Source: Pseudomonadota bacterium
GTDB lineage: Bacteria; Bdellovibrionota_C; UBA2361; OMIW01
NCBI GenBank assembly: GCA_900299205.1
Contig: OMIW01000134.1
Coordinates: 1 to 18,435, forward strand
Reading direction: 5' to 3'
Length of the DNA: 18,435 bases
A program made the position numbers and the translations under genes. The number at the start of each line of letters is the position of its first letter. Position 1 is the stretch's first letter. This document shows, piece after piece, positions 15,768-18,435 of this stretch. Under the pieces are notes generated by a model. That model saw nothing but the letters and a program-made list of their open reading frames with translations. It was not told the origin of the DNA and searched no databases.

Positions 15768-18435
15768 ATGTCGGTAAAAAGGGAGTGGCGTTCTTTACGG
15801 GGCTCTAAGGGCAGATCGGAGCAGGGGGTTCACATTCTCGAGTTTGCATTGATAGTTCCCGTCCTCTTTGGGATGGTTCTTGCGATAGCAGAACCTTTAG
15901 TGGTGATGCATCGTTACAATGGAATTCACCATCAACTTACCGAGCTGACGGATGATGCCCGGGGGAACGTTTCTCTTCTGGGAGATTTCTGGAACGGGGG
16001 GTCTGACCCCGATAGCAATCCCGAGTATCAGGCGTTCAAAGAAGCCCGCGCAAACCTGTCGCAGAGATTTACATCGGCGATGTCGGGAGTGAGTGGGGTT
16101 TCAGTTATCCCCGTGACGCACCTTGACAGGATAGGAACTGAGGAAAGATGGGTCGAGCTGGATATCGGGTATTTGCCACCGATGACGTCGGCTGTGGTAA
16201 ATCAGTGGCATGACGGACCAAACAATTCGGCGTCTTTGAATAATTCTCATGCCTGTGGCGTGGTCGCGCAGACGACGTCGTCGGCGAATGTGGCGAGTGC
16301 GCATAACAAGTTCAATGCGAGAAAGAAGCTGCAGAATCACGAGGATTCTGAGGATCAACCGAGGTCCAGCCGATCTGGAGAGCGGGCAACCTGTCGGATA
16401 AAGGAGGTACCAGCGGCTGAGCTGGCCTCGTGGAGCAGTCTTCCTTCGGTGAGTGCAAAACTTCCGACCGAAATGATGGCCGTGGTTGAGGTGAAAGGTA
16501 TCGTGGGGTCGTACCCCATGGTGGTGGCGGTGCCGTTTTATCCGCAGGTGCCCCAAGCGGTGACGGCTCCGAGCTGTCTGCCCAAGGCATCTTCGGGCAG
16601 CTGGTCGAACTGGAACCCGGTGTGTGGTCCGGGGACTCGGACTAAGACCGATAGCGATCAGTGTAGTAATTCGTGGACCTTTACGGAGTCACGGTGTCAG
16701 ACGTGCTATGAGTGGAGGGCCGGCTGGGGCAGAGACAATCCGAACGGAGAATGGAGCCCGAACTGCGAGGCCGATGGGATGCGCCGGCAATGGAAGTGGG
16801 AACAAGATACTGGGGGTTGCGAACCGAATAGGGGTCATCATTTGCAGGCAGGATGTCGCCCGACCGATAGCCGGTGCGGCTGGGTGAGGACAAATACGTC
16901 CGAGTGTCCTGTTGCTTGTGGTGGAGGGGAGAGGGCGTATACCGATACGAATGCGTGCAACGAAACTCGGCCAGGGGTTGAGGTATGTAATACGCAGCCT
17001 TGTTGTAATGCGCATCGGCTGGACATTGTGAATAAAGGGGATTGGGGGCTTGGCAGTCGGAAGTCAGTTCTGTCTGGTGATGGGAATTCGTGCTTGAGCG
17101 GCTTAGTCGACAAGGCTTGGAATGACAGTCAAGGTGCACGTCGGGGGAATGGAGTCGATGCGAGGGATGACGATGCAGCGGACCGTCTGTGTGAGCTTCT
17201 TGATCAAAAAGGAAAGGCAACCCAGCAAGGAAAAATACTGGAAGCGTTTGGTGCTTATGCTGGCTGCATCTACGTTAAGACGGAAGACTATGTCGGCGCA
17301 ACGACAAACATCTTTACGGGCTACCTCTCAGCCGATTGTCAATCAATTATCCCCGCCAGTAGCGTGAATGGCCTCTGTTCCCATGTGGAGTTCGGTTACA
17401 GAGTTTCCCCCATATCCCTCGCGTGGAGCGAGCGGGAACAAAGTTCAGACGACGAGCTCGTCGTTACTCAATTTCCCCTTTTTGAAGGTCCAGAGAAGGG
17501 GTGGGTAGTTTGGAAGGCCTCGGGTCGAATGCCGCTCCTTGTGAGGGATCCAGAGAGAACGGGCAGGGTTGTTTCGGCTGAGCAGCTCTTTGGATCCCGA
17601 AGCTTTGGTGGTAAGCCCGGAGGAGGGCACTGGGCGCACGGTTTCGACGCATTGGCGACCCTTGATTCTGACTTGGATGGGAAAGTCTCGGGGGGTGAAG
17701 TGACGGACCTTGCGCTCTGGTTTGATGAAAACCGGGATGCAGTGTCACAGCCTGGCGAGGTGAAATCACTTTCTGATCCCTCTGTGGGCGTGACTGAACT
17801 GTTTTACAAAGATGTGAAGCGAGATGAAAAAACGGGAGACGTGATAGCTGAAATTGGCTTTTCACGGGCGGTGGACTCAGGGGTGCGTCAAGGGAAAGCA
17901 ATCGATTGGTTTGCTGAGGGAGGTCCGAGTAGGCAACAGGTGATAAACCAGTTGCTTGCGATATCTGACACGAGACCAGAGCCAGTGAGGAAGTCGGGGG
18001 CGGCGACGAAAGATGGCTCGGGCGGCTCAGGGTCCGCATCATTGAGCGGAGCGCCGAGAAAGAAGGTGGTATCATCGCCCCTTAACGGGCTTTGGCTGTG
18101 GAATGCAGAGGGAGAGCGGTCGAAGGAGCTCGAGAAAGAGGATCTGGGAGGCGTCCTTCTCTTTGCCGACTTTGGCAAAGGAGTGATTGCGGGTCAGTCG
18201 ATCATTGAGGTCCCCTTTATCGAGGGTGCTCCATACCGAGGACAGATTACCTCAGTGAGCTTCACAGGTACATCAAAGAGGCGAGCAGGAAAGAAAATGG
18301 AACTTGCGTTCACAATCTTTCCGGGGGGTGAGGAGAATAAAGCGACTGCGGTCAGCACGACCGCTGTTCTGGACGAAAATACCAACACCATCCGAGGAAC
18401 CAGTCGTGCACAGGTTATGTACGAGGGGAAGTTAA
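15768..18435 (+). CDS. TadE-like membrane-anchored surface protein with TSP1-like repeats and EF-hand pair, 3' end cut by window edge
   Basis: The open frame gives 889 residues with no stop before the edge; the TAA at the last three bases is out of frame. The N-terminus is TadE-like: a basic leader, then EQGVHILEFALIVPVLFG with the conserved Glu, and one hydrophobic helix (about 21-42). Residues 43-265 look like the following pseudopilin or secreted region. A cysteine-rich part (270-413) contains thrombospondin-type-1-like repeats: W279-S-N-W282-x3-C286-G-P-G, G-E-W329-S-P-N-C333, and C380-P-V-A-C384-G-G-G ending in C407-N-T-Q-P-C412. Residues 627-665 hold two EF-hand calcium loops with correct spacing: D633-x-D635-x-D637-G...E644 and D653-x-N655-x-D657...E664. 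A Gly/Ser linker (about 745-762) follows. A large Tad-type minor pilin or adhesin is likely. The gene follows a divergent flagellin; its start is preceded by a G8 run. Confidence 0.85.
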   Translation, partial: MSVKREWRSLRGSKGRSEQGVHILEFALIVPVLFGMVLAIAEPLVVMHRYNGIHHQLTELTDDARGNVSLLGDFWNGGSDPDSNPEYQAFKEARANLSQRFTSAMSGVSGVSVIPVTHLDRIGTEERWVELDIGYLPPMTSAVVNQWHDGPNNSASLNNSHACGVVAQTTSSANVASAHNKFNARKKLQNHEDSEDQPRSSRSGERATCRIKEVPAAELASWSSLPSVSAKLPTEMMAVVEVKGIVGSYPMVVAVPFYPQVPQAVTAPSCLPKASSGSWSNWNPVCGPGTRTKTDSDQCSNSWTFTESRCQTCYEWRAGWGRDNPNGEWSPNCEADGMRRQWKWEQDTGGCEPNRGHHLQAGCRPTDSRCGWVRTNTSECPVACGGGERAYTDTNACNETRPGVEVCNTQPCCNAHRLDIVNKGDWGLGSRKSVLSGDGNSCLSGLVDKAWNDSQGARRGNGVDARDDDAADRLCELLDQKGKATQQGKILEAFGAYAGCIYVKTEDYVGATTNIFTGYLSADCQSIIPASSVNGLCSHVEFGYRVSPISLAWSEREQSSDDELVVTQFPLFEGPEKGWVVWKASGRMPLLVRDPERTGRVVSAEQLFGSRSFGGKPGGGHWAHGFDALATLDSDLDGKVSGGEVTDLALWFDENRDAVSQPGEVKSLSDPSVGVTELFYKDVKRDEKTGDVIAEIGFSRAVDSGVRQGKAIDWFAEGGPSRQQVINQLLAISDTRPEPVRKSGAATKDGSGGSGSASLSGAPRKKVVSSPLNGLWLWNAEGERSKELEKEDLGGVLLFADFGKGVIAGQSIIEVPFIEGAPYRGQITSVSFTGTSKRRAGKKMELAFTIFPGGEENKATAVSTTAVLDENTNTIRGTSRAQVMYEGKL

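Noticed and set aside
16681-18075. Long minus-strand frames at 16681-17220 (179 codons) and 17464-18075 (203 codons)
   Set aside because: They are antisense to the continuous 889-codon plus frame with TSP1 and EF-hand motifs. Their sequences are Pro/Ser/His-rich, as expected from antisense reading.
18433-18435. TAA at the very end of the window as the stop of the TadE-like gene
   Set aside because: It is in codon position 2-3-1 relative to the frame from 15768. The last complete codon is TTA at 18432-18434, so the gene continues beyond the window.

Overview
The window looks like chromosomal DNA of a bacterium with moderately high GC and a strong preference for GGG glycine codons. An LpxL-type acyltransferase (H-x4-D motif and a PEQW...W-H-K-R-W signature) and a lipobox lipoprotein favour a Gram-negative envelope. 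The N-terminal part of LeuS (LPYPSGDLHAGHWYA) reads to me like Chloroflexi-type enzymes. I cannot name the phylum from the sequence alone. No rRNA, tRNA, CRISPR array or insertion sequence is visible. The stop codons are standard.

Layout. (1) Positions 1-4213 (minus) hold a tightly packed cluster read right to left: a degenerate site-2-protease-like membrane protein with a CBS pair, an LpxL-type acyltransferase, a small TPR-like lipoprotein, and an acyl-CoA carboxylase beta subunit (pccB-like) that runs off the left edge. (2) Positions 4426-6001 (plus) hold folE (GTP cyclohydrolase I) followed by a class I glutamine amidotransferase-like hydrolase (peptidase C26), which suggests a link to folate or pterin chemistry. 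(3) Positions 6041-9637 (minus) hold inorganic pyrophosphatase, a YihX-like HAD phosphatase, an unrecognised 368-residue protein with DHH-like motifs, and a GT2 glycosyltransferase. (4) Positions 9732-10167 (minus) form a compact unit: an orphan 127-residue protein with a perfect 14-bp inverted repeat directly upstream of its start and a rho-independent terminator directly downstream of its stop. (5) Positions 10439-14011 (plus) hold leuS, preceded by a leucine-rich 45-codon reading frame that overlaps it by ATGA, and then a DUF1003 membrane protein with a zinc-ribbon-like N-terminus. (6) Positions 14169-18435 (plus) are an accessory, surface-related region: a possible 76-residue small protein, a divergent short flagellin, and a very long open frame that starts with a TadE-like membrane segment, continues into thrombospondin-type-1-like cysteine repeats and a pair of EF-hand loops, and runs off the right edge.

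The left two thirds are mostly housekeeping genes. The most unusual biology is the right end (flagellin next to a TadE-anchored TSP1/EF-hand protein). Three smaller oddities are the pseudo-protease without its catalytic glutamate, the inverted-repeat leader at 10176-10216, and the leucine-rich upstream frame of leuS. Runs of 7-8 G or C recur inside envelope-related genes.
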